Notes under the pieces: model-generated
The model's input: the letters and a program-made list of their open reading frames with translations, nothing else
What the model was told of the DNA's origin: nothing
Database searches by the model: none
Part shown: in pieces, positions 1 through 11,553 of the stretch
How the letters are laid out: the number at the start of each line of letters is the position of its first letter
Numbering within the stretch: position 1 is the first letter of the stretch
Source: Mycobacterium angelicum
GTDB lineage: Bacteria; Actinomycetota; Actinomycetes; Mycobacteriales; Mycobacteriaceae
Assembly (NCBI RefSeq): GCF_002086155.1
Contig: NZ_MVHE01000009.1
Span: forward strand, 82,470 to 146,469
Direction of reading: 5' to 3'
DNA: 64,000 bases
Program-made: the position numbers and the translations under genes

Positions 1-2202
1 GCCGTGGTGTGTCTGCTCCACCAACAGGCCCGCCATTCCCATGGCCAGTGGAACCCGGGTCTCGGGTTGGGTGCACAGGTCGCGCAGTTCGTCGAAGCCG
101 TCGGCAACTCCGCCGCCGGCCCGCCAGGTGCTTCCACAGAGCAGGGCGCGCGGAGCGGCCCGCATCAGCGTCCGGTGTGGCTCATCGGCCGGCAGCTGGT
201 CGGCTAGTTGCCGTGCCAGAAGCCAGCTGGTGCGGGCCGCATTGATGTCACGGTTGGCGAACCAGGTGCCGGCACACATGTGCCAGCCGAACGCCTCGCG
301 GAGGTCTCCGGCGGCCTCGAGGTGAGCCGCGATCGACGCGGCGTTCTCATTCAGGGTTGCGGCATTGCATCGCTGGAGCGCGGCAGCCAGGTGCCGATGT
401 AGTTGTGCGCGTGCCAGTTTGAGCTGGGATTCGTAGGCGACGGTCTGAACGAGCGGATGCCGAAACGCATACTCGGCACGCGGCGTGAACATCACCTGGT
501 CGATGAGCTCAGAATGGACCAATTCAGCCAGCGCAGCCTGGCGCACGTCGTCGGCATCCTCGAGCAGGACGGCCAACAGATCGGTGCCGAAGCGCGATCC
601 GATGACCGTTGCGGCGTTGAGTGTCCGTTTGGCCGGGGCACTTAGTCGATCGATGCGTGCGCCGATCGTGGCCTGCAGGGTTGGTGGGACGCTGACGTCG
701 TCAACCTCTTGCTGGCGTTGGTATGCGCCACGTTCGCCGACGATGACTCGTCGTTCAGCGTATTCGCGCACGATCTCCTGGACGTAGAACGGATTTCCGG
801 CGCAGCGTTCGATGATGCGTCCCGCAAGGTCGCTGAGCGAGGGATGCGAGCCGAGGAGCTCAACTGTGATCGTCGATGCCTGTGAGTCATCAAGAGGTTC
901 AAGGGCGAATACCCGGAAGCCGGCTGGGCGTGACAAGGCGCCTTCGTACTCCGGCCGGTAAGTCACCACGATCATCGACCGGGTTTCGGTAACTATGGTC
1001 ATGAAATCGGCGAGCATCGACTCACTGGCTTCGTCGATCCAGTGGGCGTCCTCGATGATGTACAGGGTGGGCGTATCGCTTGCCACCGCCGCGGTTTGCA
1101 GCAGCGATGTCAGGCGTCGCCGTCTGGCGTCCGCGGAGACGTTGGGAGTGGCCTCCGTCGGATCCCGGATTCCGACCAGGTCGTCGAGCAACAGCAGGTC
1201 CTCGGAATCGGCCCCGGCGAGTTGGGCTCGCAATGCCGCGCGGGCAGTTGGGTAATCGAGTTCGTTCAGCCGCAATCGGTCGCGCACCAACCGGGCGATC
1301 GCGGTGAACGCGATCGCTCTGGCATGCGACTCGCAGAATGTCGAAAAGACCGCTACGCCACGGGCTTGTGCCACCTTGATCAACTCGCGGCAGATGCGGC
1401 TCTTGCCGATGCCGGGTGGCGCGGTGACACCGACGACGCATCCCTGCCCGTTGATCGTATCGTTGAGAATCGCTGTGAGGGACTCGATTTCACCGTCCCG
1501 GCCGACAAGTGTCGATTCGATTCGGGCGGCCAGCGTTCTCTTGGAGGCCATCGCTTGCAGGCTTCGTGCCGCGACCGGCTCGGCTGCACCCTTGATGGTG
1601 ACCAGTTGCCAGGGCCCCAGTACGGTGACATGTTCGACGAGTCGAGCGGTGGCTTCGCTGAGCATGACACCACCCTGTGGCGCAACCGCTTCCATTCGCT
1701 GCGCCATCCCGACCTGCGCCCCGATAGCCGTGTAATTCGAAGGGCTGGAACCGATTTGGCCGACCACCACATCGCCGGAATTCAATCCGACCCGAAGGGC
1801 CAGCGCCACGCCGTCCCGACGCTGGACGTCGTGTGCCAACCCCGCCACCTCCGTTTGAATCTCCAAGGCCGCCACACAGGCGCGAATTGCGTGGTCCTCC
1901 AAAGCGATCGGCGCGCCGAACAGGGCCATGATGCCGTCGCCGGTGAATTTATCGACCGTGCCGCCGTAGCGTTGGATTACGGCGCCGCATCTGTTGAAGA
2001 GGTCACCCATGACTTCGCGCAGCCGTTCGGAATCGACTGCCGCGGCCAAGTCCATCGAGCGCACCACATCGGCGAACAGGACCGTGACCTGCTTGTGCTC
2101 GGCTTGCGTGGTGACGACCTCGACTGGGGACCCGCAAGCGTCGCAGAAGCGGGCGCCGGCGCGCGGCTCGGTACCGCATCTTTGGCACGTTGACCCCGTC
2201 AT
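1..2202 (-). CDS. Adenylate cyclase-homology / AAA ATPase regulator, 3' part outside window
   Basis: Open from an ATG through the left window edge, so the C-terminus is missing. The N-terminus has a short zinc ribbon (CQRCG...FCDACG), then a class III cyclase-homology domain (metal-binding stretches VTVLFADVV and FTGDGIMALFGAP), then an AAA/STAND NTPase with Walker A APPGIGKSR and Walker B YIIEDAHWIDEAS. This is the architecture of large mycobacterial cyclase-ATPase regulators that often end in TPR or LuxR helices; that part is not visible here. The canonical transition-state Asn of cyclases is not conserved (VGMAQRM where VNxAxRL is expected), so catalysis is doubtful. A full-length paralogue with the same order lies at 31246-34464. 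The start was chosen because it places the zinc ribbon at the N-terminus; the other nearby ATG is out of frame. Likely a cytosolic signal-responsive regulator. Confidence 0.85.
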   Translation of the reverse strand, partial: MTGSTCQRCGTEPRAGARFCDACGSPVEVVTTQAEHKQVTVLFADVVRSMDLAAAVDSERLREVMGDLFNRCGAVIQRYGGTVDKFTGDGIMALFGAPIALEDHAIRACVAALEIQTEVAGLAHDVQRRDGVALALRVGLNSGDVVVGQIGSSPSNYTAIGAQVGMAQRMEAVAPQGGVMLSEATARLVEHVTVLGPWQLVTIKGAAEPVAARSLQAMASKRTLAARIESTLVGRDGEIESLTAILNDTINGQGCVVGVTAPPGIGKSRICRELIKVAQARGVAVFSTFCESHARAIAFTAIARLVRDRLRLNELDYPTARAALRAQLAGADSEDLLLLDDLVGIRDPTEATPNVSADARRRRLTSLLQTAAVASDTPTLYIIEDAHWIDEASESMLADFMTIVTETRSMIVVTYRPEYEGALSRPAGFRVFALEPLDDSQASTITVELLGSHPSLSDLAGRIIERCAGNPFYVQEIVREYAERRVIVGERGAYQRQQEVDDVSVPPTLQATIGARIDRLSAPAKRTLNAATVIGSRFGTDLLAVLLEDADDVRQAALAELVHSELIDQVMFTPRAEYAFRHPLVQTVAYESQLKLARAQLHRHLAAALQRCNAATLNENAASIAAHLEAAGDLREAFGWHMCAGTWFANRDINAARTSWLLARQLADQLPADEPHRTLMRAAPRALLCGSTWRAGGGVADGFDELRDLCTQPETRVPLAMGMAGLLVEQTHHG

Positions 2203-2313
2203 CTGGGTTTTCCTGCATCTCTAGGCGGCCGCTGGTCAAGCTTAGAGCGCAAACTCGGCGTCGATAAACTATTCGGTCATGCCTGACAGGGCGATTGCCG
2301 GAATGGCTGATTG

Positions 2314-3546
2314 ATGGCCACGATCCTGGCGTACACGTCCCCGGCTCGCGGGAATCTCTATCCGATGCTCGCGTTGCTGATCGAACTCCGGCGGCGCGGT
2401 CATCGCATCGTGTTGAAGACCCTCGCCGCGGGCGTCTCGACCGGCTGCGAGCTGGGGTTTGAGGCATCAGCAGTGGATCGCCGGATCGAAGCTGCGGTGA
2501 TGACCGACTGGATGGCGCCCAATGGCCGGACCGCGTTGAAAATGGCCTTCGCCGTTTTCGGGCAGCGGGCGGCATACGAGGTCGAGGATGTGCGCGCGGC
2601 CAGCGACACCGTACGGCCCGACGTATTGATGGTGGACGCGAACTGTTGGGGAGCGGCGGCGGCGGCGGAGGCCGGCTCGTTGCCGTGGGTGTCGTTCTGG
2701 GCGTTCACTCCTTTCCTGCGCTCGCGCGGTGCGCCGCCGTTCGGACCCGGTGTGCGTCCGTGGCCCGGCCCGTTGGGCCGGTTGCGGGATGCGGCGCTTC
2801 GTCCGCTGGTAACGACGCCATTCGAGAAGGCGCTCCTCGGCCCGCTCAAAGCGGTTCGTCAGGACGCCGGTGCGACGGCCGTTGGCAACGTCGACGAATT
2901 GCTGAGGCGCGCACCACTGATGCTCGTCGCCACCGGCGAGCCGTTCGAATATCCGCACCCGGACTGGGGGGACTCCGTCGCGTTGATCGGGCCGTGCGAC
3001 TTCGATCCTCCTGCGCCGGCACCCGAGTGGCTCGAAACCATCGACCGCCCCATCGTGTTGGTCACAACCTCGTCTGATCGTCAGGCCGACGACCGATTGC
3101 CGATTATCGCGATGGCAGCCTTGGCCGAAGAACCGGTGCATGTCGTTGCGACATACCCGTCGGGGATGCCCGGCGATATTGCGGTGCCCGCCAATGCGAC
3201 TGTGCGGGAGTTCGTGCCGCACGGACTGGTGCTGGACAGGGCGGTGGTGGCCATCACACATGGCGGAATGGGCAGCACGCAGAAAGCGCTTTCGCGCGGC
3301 GTGCCGGTGTGCGTCGTGCCCTTCGGCCGGGATCAGTTCGAGGTCGCCAGACGAGTTGTGGCTTCCCGCAGCGGAACTCGGCTACCCGCCAGGAAGCTCA
3401 CCGCGGAGAGGTTGAAAGACCAAGTATTGCAGGCGATGTCGATGTCTGACGGAGCGCAGCGAGTCGCCGAGGGCTTCCGGAGTACTGGCGGCGTCGCTCG
3501 CGGCGCCGACCTGATCGAGCGACGGCTTATCGGTGTCGGTTCCTGA
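2314..3546 (+). CDS. MGT-type glycosyltransferase (GT1 family)
   Basis: About 410 residues, the normal length for the macrolide glycosyltransferase / UDP-glycosyltransferase (GT-B, GT1) family. The N-terminus (TSPARGNLYPMLALLIEL) is the usual acceptor-side Rossmann start with GHxxP-like spacing. The C-terminal donor-binding signature is clear: THGGMGSTQKALSRGVPV, then PFGRDQFEVARRV. These enzymes move a sugar from a nucleotide donor to a lipid, polyketide or xenobiotic acceptor; neither donor nor acceptor can be read here. An ATG was preferred over an in-frame TTG one codon upstream. The gene is divergent from the cyclase/ATPase regulator with about 110 bp between, so the two may share control. 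Confidence 0.88.
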   Translation: MATILAYTSPARGNLYPMLALLIELRRRGHRIVLKTLAAGVSTGCELGFEASAVDRRIEAAVMTDWMAPNGRTALKMAFAVFGQRAAYEVEDVRAASDTVRPDVLMVDANCWGAAAAAEAGSLPWVSFWAFTPFLRSRGAPPFGPGVRPWPGPLGRLRDAALRPLVTTPFEKALLGPLKAVRQDAGATAVGNVDELLRRAPLMLVATGEPFEYPHPDWGDSVALIGPCDFDPPAPAPEWLETIDRPIVLVTTSSDRQADDRLPIIAMAALAEEPVHVVATYPSGMPGDIAVPANATVREFVPHGLVLDRAVVAITHGGMGSTQKALSRGVPVCVVPFGRDQFEVARRVVASRSGTRLPARKLTAERLKDQVLQAMSMSDGAQRVAEGFRSTGGVARGADLIERRLIGVGS

Positions 3547-3556
3547 CACGTTCAGA

Positions 3557-4642
3557 TCAGAAGAGACCTTGCTTGGGCATGACGGTCGGCTTCACTCCGT
3601 ACCGCGGTCCGGCGCCGACGCCGTTACCGGGTGGCACCATTGCGGGCGCAGGCGGTATCGCTGGGATCGATTCGTCCGCTTCGGGAACTGTCCAGCCGGT
3701 GCCGTCTAGAGAAGCGTTGTCGGCAACGGTCGTCGGCGCCGCGCTGTACCAAATTGCCGGCACCGACAGGTATCCAACCGAGGATGCATTGCCCAGACTT
3801 GCCACCGCCGGTGTTCGGCCGATGGGGGGCACCGCCGCGGCGCCGGCGGCAGTGCTGCTGGCGGTGCCCTCGGCGTCGTCCTTCGCCGGCGCGGCGAGCC
3901 CCATGAAGCCCGTGCCAAAGTCGGCCCACATAGCTTTGTTGTGATTGACGCCCTCCAACAGCGGAATGTCGGAAGCATCCAGACCGGAGAACAGCCTTAC
4001 CGCGTCCAGGGCCGCCGCATCGGGTGCCGAGGCGACCGGGGACGCGAGGCTCATCACCACATCGGGCGCCCTGGCGATCAATTCGCCAAACCCCACCTCC
4101 TGCGCGGAGCCTGACGCGGCGTTCAGCTGCGGCGGTCTGGTCAGTGGGTTCAGTCTTCCGGCAACCGCGGAGGATGCCGCGTAGCCGTACATCACCGACG
4201 CGTCCTGGGCCCACATTTCGCCGTAGCGCGCCTCGGTGACTGAGATAGCAGTTACGTTTTCACCAAGGACGTCGGTCGCGATCAGTTGGGCCAACCGGGC
4301 TCTGTTGGCGGCGATCTCGGCCGGTGGGACCGTCATCGCGAAAGCTGTCTCAAAGGCGGCAGCAGACGCCATGGCCTGCGCCGCTGCGACCGCCGAAGAT
4401 TCGGCGGTGCAAGTCAGCCACACCACCAGGGGCTGCGCCGCGGCGGTCATCGACAGCGCCGCGGGACCCATCCAATGCTCGGAAGCCAGACCGGCAATGA
4501 CCGATTCGAACGAGGACGCTGCACGGCTCAACTCGGCAGCTACGCCGTTCCACGCACTCGCGGCTGCCAATAGCGGCGCCGCGCCTGCACCGGCGTACAT
4601 GCACGCCGAATTGACCTCCGGAGGTAGAGCCCCAAAATCCAC
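3557..4642 (-). CDS. PPE family protein, SVP subfamily
   Basis: 361 residues. The N-terminal PPE domain (about residues 1-170) begins MDFGALPPEVNS and holds the WxG turn (HWMGPA) near residue 57. The C-terminal part carries the subfamily signature GxxSVPxxW as GYLSVPAIW, placing it in PPE-SVP. PPE proteins usually pair with a PE partner and leave the cell through an ESX (type VII) system to act at the surface or in the medium. No PE gene lies next to it, and I see no ESX genes in the window, so the partner is unknown. It converges on the glycosyltransferase with about 10 bp between the stops. Confidence 0.92.
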   Translation of the reverse strand: MDFGALPPEVNSACMYAGAGAAPLLAAASAWNGVAAELSRAASSFESVIAGLASEHWMGPAALSMTAAAQPLVVWLTCTAESSAVAAAQAMASAAAFETAFAMTVPPAEIAANRARLAQLIATDVLGENVTAISVTEARYGEMWAQDASVMYGYAASSAVAGRLNPLTRPPQLNAASGSAQEVGFGELIARAPDVVMSLASPVASAPDAAALDAVRLFSGLDASDIPLLEGVNHNKAMWADFGTGFMGLAAPAKDDAEGTASSTAAGAAAVPPIGRTPAVASLGNASSVGYLSVPAIWYSAAPTTVADNASLDGTGWTVPEADESIPAIPPAPAMVPPGNGVGAGPRYGVKPTVMPKQGLF

Positions 4643-4922
4643 CGAATACGACCTCGAGCACCAACTATGCGACGCGGCGGCGCCAACCGCGTCGTTGTTG
4701 CCGTGTACCCAAAGACGGTAAAGACCGCTCGCGATGCGGTCCAGCCGGTGACGGTGTCGGCGAGTGATTCATTGAGTCTTCATATCGTTTCCTGACCGAG
4801 TCAGTCGTAACCAAATCGCGGCGAAGACTTGACCGAGCTGCTCGCGCGCGCTGCGCAGCCCTGGATAGGAGCGCCCCTAACATCGTCAAGCGACAACGAC
4901 GATTTGGTCATCTCAAAGGGTG

Positions 4923-5789
4923 ATGGAAACGATGCGGGCATCCGTTCGATCGGTTTTGATAGCGATCGTGATCGCTGCGACAGTGGTCACTGAGCCAGCT
5001 GGTGTGCGCCTGGCGGCCATGAGTGCGCCGCAGGGATCTTTCGCCATCGCATCGGTCTTGCCCGGGTCCGGCTCGCTAGTGGGTGTGGCTCATCCGGTGG
5101 TGGTGACGTTGCGCAGGCCGATAGCCGACCTGGCTGATCGCCAGGCGGCCGAGCGCTCCCTAGCGGTCAGATCAACGCCGGTAATGACCGGCAGGTACGA
5201 ATGGCTCGATAACAACGTTGTGCAATGGGTTCCCGATAGATTCTGGCCCGCGCACAGCACGGTGGCGCTTTCGGTCGGCGGACTGCGCACCGACTTCAAG
5301 ACGGGTCCAGTGGTCCTCGGTGTTGCCGACATCTCGAATCACACTTTCACCGTGAGCATCGATGGAGTCCAGGCAGAACCACCACCTGCGCTGCCGGCGC
5401 CGCACCACCGGCCGCACTTCGGAGAGGAAGGTGTCATGCCTGCCACGATGGGCAAGCCGGAATTCGAGACGCCCGTCGGAACCTACAGCGTGCTCGCGAA
5501 AGACCGCTCGGTGACTATGGATTCGAGCAGTGTCGGCATTCCGGTCGACGACCCCGAGGGGTATCGGCTCTCGGTCGATTACGCCGTCCGAATCACCAGC
5601 CGCGGTCTGTATGTGCACTCAGCTCCGTGGGCGGTGCAAGCAATGGGGGTCGAAAATGTCAGCCACGGCTGCATCAGCTTGAGCCCCGCCGACGCCGAGT
5701 GGTACTTCGACACGGTCAAGGTTGGTGACCCGGTCGTGGTGCGGGAAGGGGTTCCGCGAGAAGAGAAGTCGGCTGATCGGGTCAGCTGA
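4923..5789 (+). CDS. Exported L,D-transpeptidase (YkuD domain)
   Basis: About 288 residues. A signal peptide or N-terminal anchor (hydrophobic residues about 10-32) precedes an immunoglobulin-like domain (VGVAHPVVVTLRRPI...), then a YkuD catalytic domain with the active-site motif SHGCISLS near residue 250 and the upstream His in LYVHSAPW. This is the standard Ig-YkuD plan of mycobacterial Ldt enzymes, which make 3-3 crosslinks in peptidoglycan outside the membrane. The size is closer to short Ldts such as M. tuberculosis LdtMt1/LdtMt3 than to the 408-residue LdtMt2. AAAGGG lies just before the start; a GTG one codon upstream and an ATG three codons downstream are alternatives. It stands alone as a transcription unit. 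I do not assign a paralogue number. Confidence 0.9.
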   Translation: METMRASVRSVLIAIVIAATVVTEPAGVRLAAMSAPQGSFAIASVLPGSGSLVGVAHPVVVTLRRPIADLADRQAAERSLAVRSTPVMTGRYEWLDNNVVQWVPDRFWPAHSTVALSVGGLRTDFKTGPVVLGVADISNHTFTVSIDGVQAEPPPALPAPHHRPHFGEEGVMPATMGKPEFETPVGTYSVLAKDRSVTMDSSSVGIPVDDPEGYRLSVDYAVRITSRGLYVHSAPWAVQAMGVENVSHGCISLSPADAEWYFDTVKVGDPVVVREGVPREEKSADRVS

Positions 5790-5856
5790 ACGGACTGCAA
5801 CGGAAGGCAACGGAAGGCGAAGTACTACTCAGGGCGCTGGCGTCAGGGCGCTGTCG

Positions 5857-6465
5857 TCAGGGCGCTGGCGGCGGGCCGGGCAGAACCACCGGGTCAGCCG
5901 TCAGGGCCGGCCCCGGATTAATTGGCACACCCTTACCCGCACCGGCCTGCTTCAGTAGCGGCGCGCTGGCCGGTGCCGCCTCAAGCGGCGCACCCGCTAT
6001 CACCGGCGCGCCCAGCGGCAGCGGAGCGCCGATGGGTACCGGAACGGCCGCTGGTATCGGAGCGGCAGCCGGTAGGGGAGCCGGCACCGGAGCCGCCGCG
6101 GGCACCGGAGCACCGAGCGGCACCGGAACGGCCGCTGGCACCGCGGCGGGCGCCGCCGCCGCGACAGGTGGACCCGGCAGGATCGCCGGCACCGGCGCGG
6201 CTTCGGCTACCGGCGCCGCGACTGCCGCCATCTGGTCGATGCAGCCCGGGGTTCCGGCAGCCGCGGCGCCGACCGGGGCCGTGCCCGCCGGAGCTGCCGC
6301 CCCACTCATCTGAGAAATGCACGTGGGCCCGCCCAAAGGCAGCGGGGCAGCTCCCGCGCCGGGGCTGAGTGCCAAAGCCGCTCCACACAACCCAGCGCCG
6401 GCAAGCACCGTGATGCCGCATAGGTCAAACGCTTTCAACGGGCACTTCCTTGTCGTCGTGCTCAC
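5857..6465 (-). CDS. Pro/Ala-rich exported protein of unknown function
   Basis: 202 residues. A typical signal peptide (LCGITVLAGAGLCGAALAL, cleavage likely after GAGAAP) is followed by a low-complexity mature chain dominated by Ala, Pro, Val and Gly (repeats such as AAVPVPLGAPVPAAAPVP). Two similar short Cys segments lie early in the mature part, CISQM and CIDQM, about 35 residues apart; they look like an internal duplication and might form a disulfide. I recognise no catalytic domain. Such Pro/Ala-rich proteins are usually secreted or wall-associated in mycobacteria. The gene converges on the L,D-transpeptidase gene. Real coding is supported by the signal peptide and strand-consistent GC3. 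Confidence 0.75.
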   Translation of the reverse strand: MSTTTRKCPLKAFDLCGITVLAGAGLCGAALALSPGAGAAPLPLGGPTCISQMSGAAAPAGTAPVGAAAAGTPGCIDQMAAVAAPVAEAAPVPAILPGPPVAAAAPAAVPAAVPVPLGAPVPAAAPVPAPLPAAAPIPAAVPVPIGAPLPLGAPVIAGAPLEAAPASAPLLKQAGAGKGVPINPGPALTADPVVLPGPPPAP

Positions 6466-6687
6466 GAAGGATTTCCGCCGTCAAACGGGTCCGGCGGGAA
6501 TTGGAACGATATCGCTATCGCGCAGGCGTTCTCTAGAAGAGGTGCTGAACTAGTTGTGGAACCGATACCGAGCAGGGTCGCGTCGTAACCGAGTCTTTTC
6601 CAAAAGATGAACGACCCAAGTGGGAGGACGCCGTCTTGCCGAGAACGAACCGCCTGGCGTCGTTGGTGGGATCGCTTCGAACCCTCA

Positions 6688-7017
6688 ATGACCCTCAAGA
6701 CGGAGTTCGTGGTCCATTCCTTCGTGAACGCGTCGGCACAACTGCTCAACCCGCAGTACGGGCGGGAAGTCGCTCCCCACCTCGAACGGGTCGGAGCCCA
6801 CATCGTTTATGGCGGCGTCGCGCCCTACCCCTCACCCGCAGCGTTTTTCGAGATGGTGAGCAGCGTTGACTACGCCGAGGTGCATGAGCACCGAGCCGCG
6901 GCATTAACTCGCGGCGACCTGATCCACGTCGACATGGTCGCTCGTCGAATAGTCGCTCGTCCCAGTAGGCTTGCCGCTGCCTGTGCTTGGACTCGGTCGT
7001 GGCGTCGCTATGGATGA
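6688..7017 (+). CDS. Small DUF1330-like protein, possibly a remnant
   Basis: About 109 residues from an internal ATG. The middle (GGVAPYPSPAAFFEMVSSVDY, then EVHEHRAAALTRGDLI) resembles the end of DUF1330-type ferredoxin-like proteins, where a residue-dense EHRxAAL helix closes the fold. The last 25 residues are Arg/Ala/Trp-rich and look like non-coding read-through, so the original C-terminus may be lost. The upstream stretch back to 6466 contains no gene I can support. Neighbours on both sides are accessory genes and gene remnants. It could be a decayed gene or chance coding; the family assignment is an inference from pattern only. Confidence 0.35.
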   Translation: MTLKTEFVVHSFVNASAQLLNPQYGREVAPHLERVGAHIVYGGVAPYPSPAAFFEMVSSVDYAEVHEHRAAALTRGDLIHVDMVARRIVARPSRLAAACAWTRSWRRYG

Positions 7018-7398
7018 CCGTCAAGGTCGAGTAGAGCCGCCACGAGCTATCGCGATGGACTCGTTGAGAGCTCAAGGGGGACAAGGGTTACAACTCATCT
7101 GCTGAGCGTTAATTTCACCACCTGGCCAAAGCTGCCGCTGTCCAGGACGTACAAGTTGCCCGCACCATCCACCGTCACGTCTTGCGGACCGTTGAGGACG
7201 TTGACGGGCAACACAATTGGCGGCGACGTCCCGGCTGCCAATTCCAGCAGCCGTATAGTGTCGACGTCTACGACATACAGGTTTCCAGCGGTGTCCATAC
7301 CCAGGGTGTGCAGGCCGGTCAGTGGCACCTCGGTCTGAGCACCGGATCCGGCGCCCAACTTCACCACCCGGCACTCGGCGTCGTCGTTGACATAGACG

Positions 7399-10581
<3,183 letters not shown>

Positions 10582-10889
10582 TCATCACGCGCGGATCACA
10601 TACGTATCACGGTGTTATTACTGAACTGCCATAGAATCCTCAAAATCGATGCAAATTGAATTCATACCGGCGATGTGACGAGCCCCTGGTTCATCAGTGG
10701 TAGCTTCTCCTAAACCCGTTACCGCTCTTGGGATTCGACGTCTTCACCGGCGCGCTGATGGTGTACGAGTTCAGCCCCGCGGCCTAGTGGAGAAGCAATG
10801 GCAGCGTCTCCGAACCGAAGGTGAGCGCGCCGTGACCGTCTTTGGTTGGGCCGAAATCGACGAGACGTCCCGGCGCCCCAAAAACTATG

Positions 10890-10919
10890 TTGACAGTGTC
10901 ATAGTTACAGTGTCACTAT
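10890..10919 (+). promoter_or_regulatory. MerR-gene promoter and operator, leaderless
   Basis: TTGACA (-35) at 10890-10895 and CACTAT (-10) at 10914-10919 are 18 bp apart, and the -10 ends 7 nt before the GTG start, so the mRNA should begin at or next to the start codon. ACAGTGTCA occurs twice (from 10893 and from 10907), filling the spacer; TGACAGTGTCA is nearly palindromic. A dyad in a lengthened spacer is typical of MerR-type control, here probably autoregulation. Confidence 0.6.
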
Positions 10920-10926
10920 CGAAACC

Positions 10927-11553
10927 GTGGCCCAGGCGTGGACGTTGGACGAGCTGGTACGACGTGTAGCCGTCGCGCTGGCCGATCCTGCGTACCCGGG
11001 TGCGCCCAACGGGCGAGTGCGAGAACTGCCCAATCGGCGGGTCGTGCGCTGGTACACGACCACCGGTCTCGTCGACCGGCCCACCATGCAGGGGCGCACG
11101 GCGCTCTACGGAACGCGTCAACTGCTGCAGATCATCGCTGTCAAACGCCGTCAGGCCGAAGGCCGCTCGCTTGCCGAAATCCAATCCGAACTGGCCGGGG
11201 CGACGGACAAGACGCTGCGCCGCGTCGCCGCCGTTTCCGATGAACTCCTGGCCGCCGAGCCGGCCGAGGCACTGCCATCGGTCGACACCTCGCAGCCGGC
11301 GCCCAGTAAGGAACGTCGCGGCGGCCGCAGCCGTTTTTGGGCGGACCCGCCCGCCGCGGCGGCGGTCAACGGCCACGGCGCTGACACTGTCACGACACTG
11401 GCTGCGGTGAACCTGCCCGGTGGCGCACTGCTTTTGCTGCCCGCTCGCCCCGACGAGGACGACATCGACGCGATCCACGCGGCTGCCCGGCCATTACTCG
11501 CACTGATGGCCGAACGCGGCCTGCTATCTCCCGACGAACGGAGCCAACCATGA
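10927..11553 (+). CDS. MerR-like DNA-binding regulator
   Basis: 208 residues from a GTG. The N-terminal winged-helix domain (about residues 5-80) contains LPNRRVVRWYTTTGLVDRP and ALYGTRQLLQIIAVKRRQ, the MerR pattern of two helices followed by the Arg-Tyr wing (RWYxxxGLxxRP). A coiled region follows, then a Pro/Ser-rich linker and a C-terminal segment (LPGGALLLLPARPDEDDIDAI) of unknown role that might sense a ligand or the partner protein. The stop overlaps the start of the VIT/VWA gene by 4 nt (ATGA), so the two are cotranscribed and probably translationally coupled. The promoter repeats just upstream suggest autoregulation. No Cys metal-binding pattern like that of metal-sensing MerR proteins is present. 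Confidence 0.85.
   Translation: MAQAWTLDELVRRVAVALADPAYPGAPNGRVRELPNRRVVRWYTTTGLVDRPTMQGRTALYGTRQLLQIIAVKRRQAEGRSLAEIQSELAGATDKTLRRVAAVSDELLAAEPAEALPSVDTSQPAPSKERRGGRSRFWADPPAAAAVNGHGADTVTTLAAVNLPGGALLLLPARPDEDDIDAIHAAARPLLALMAERGLLSPDERSQP

Noticed and set aside
1042..2193. 383-codon plus-strand frame in the left-edge cyclase gene
   Set aside because: Antisense shadow; the minus frame has the zinc ribbon, cyclase-homology and AAA motifs in order.
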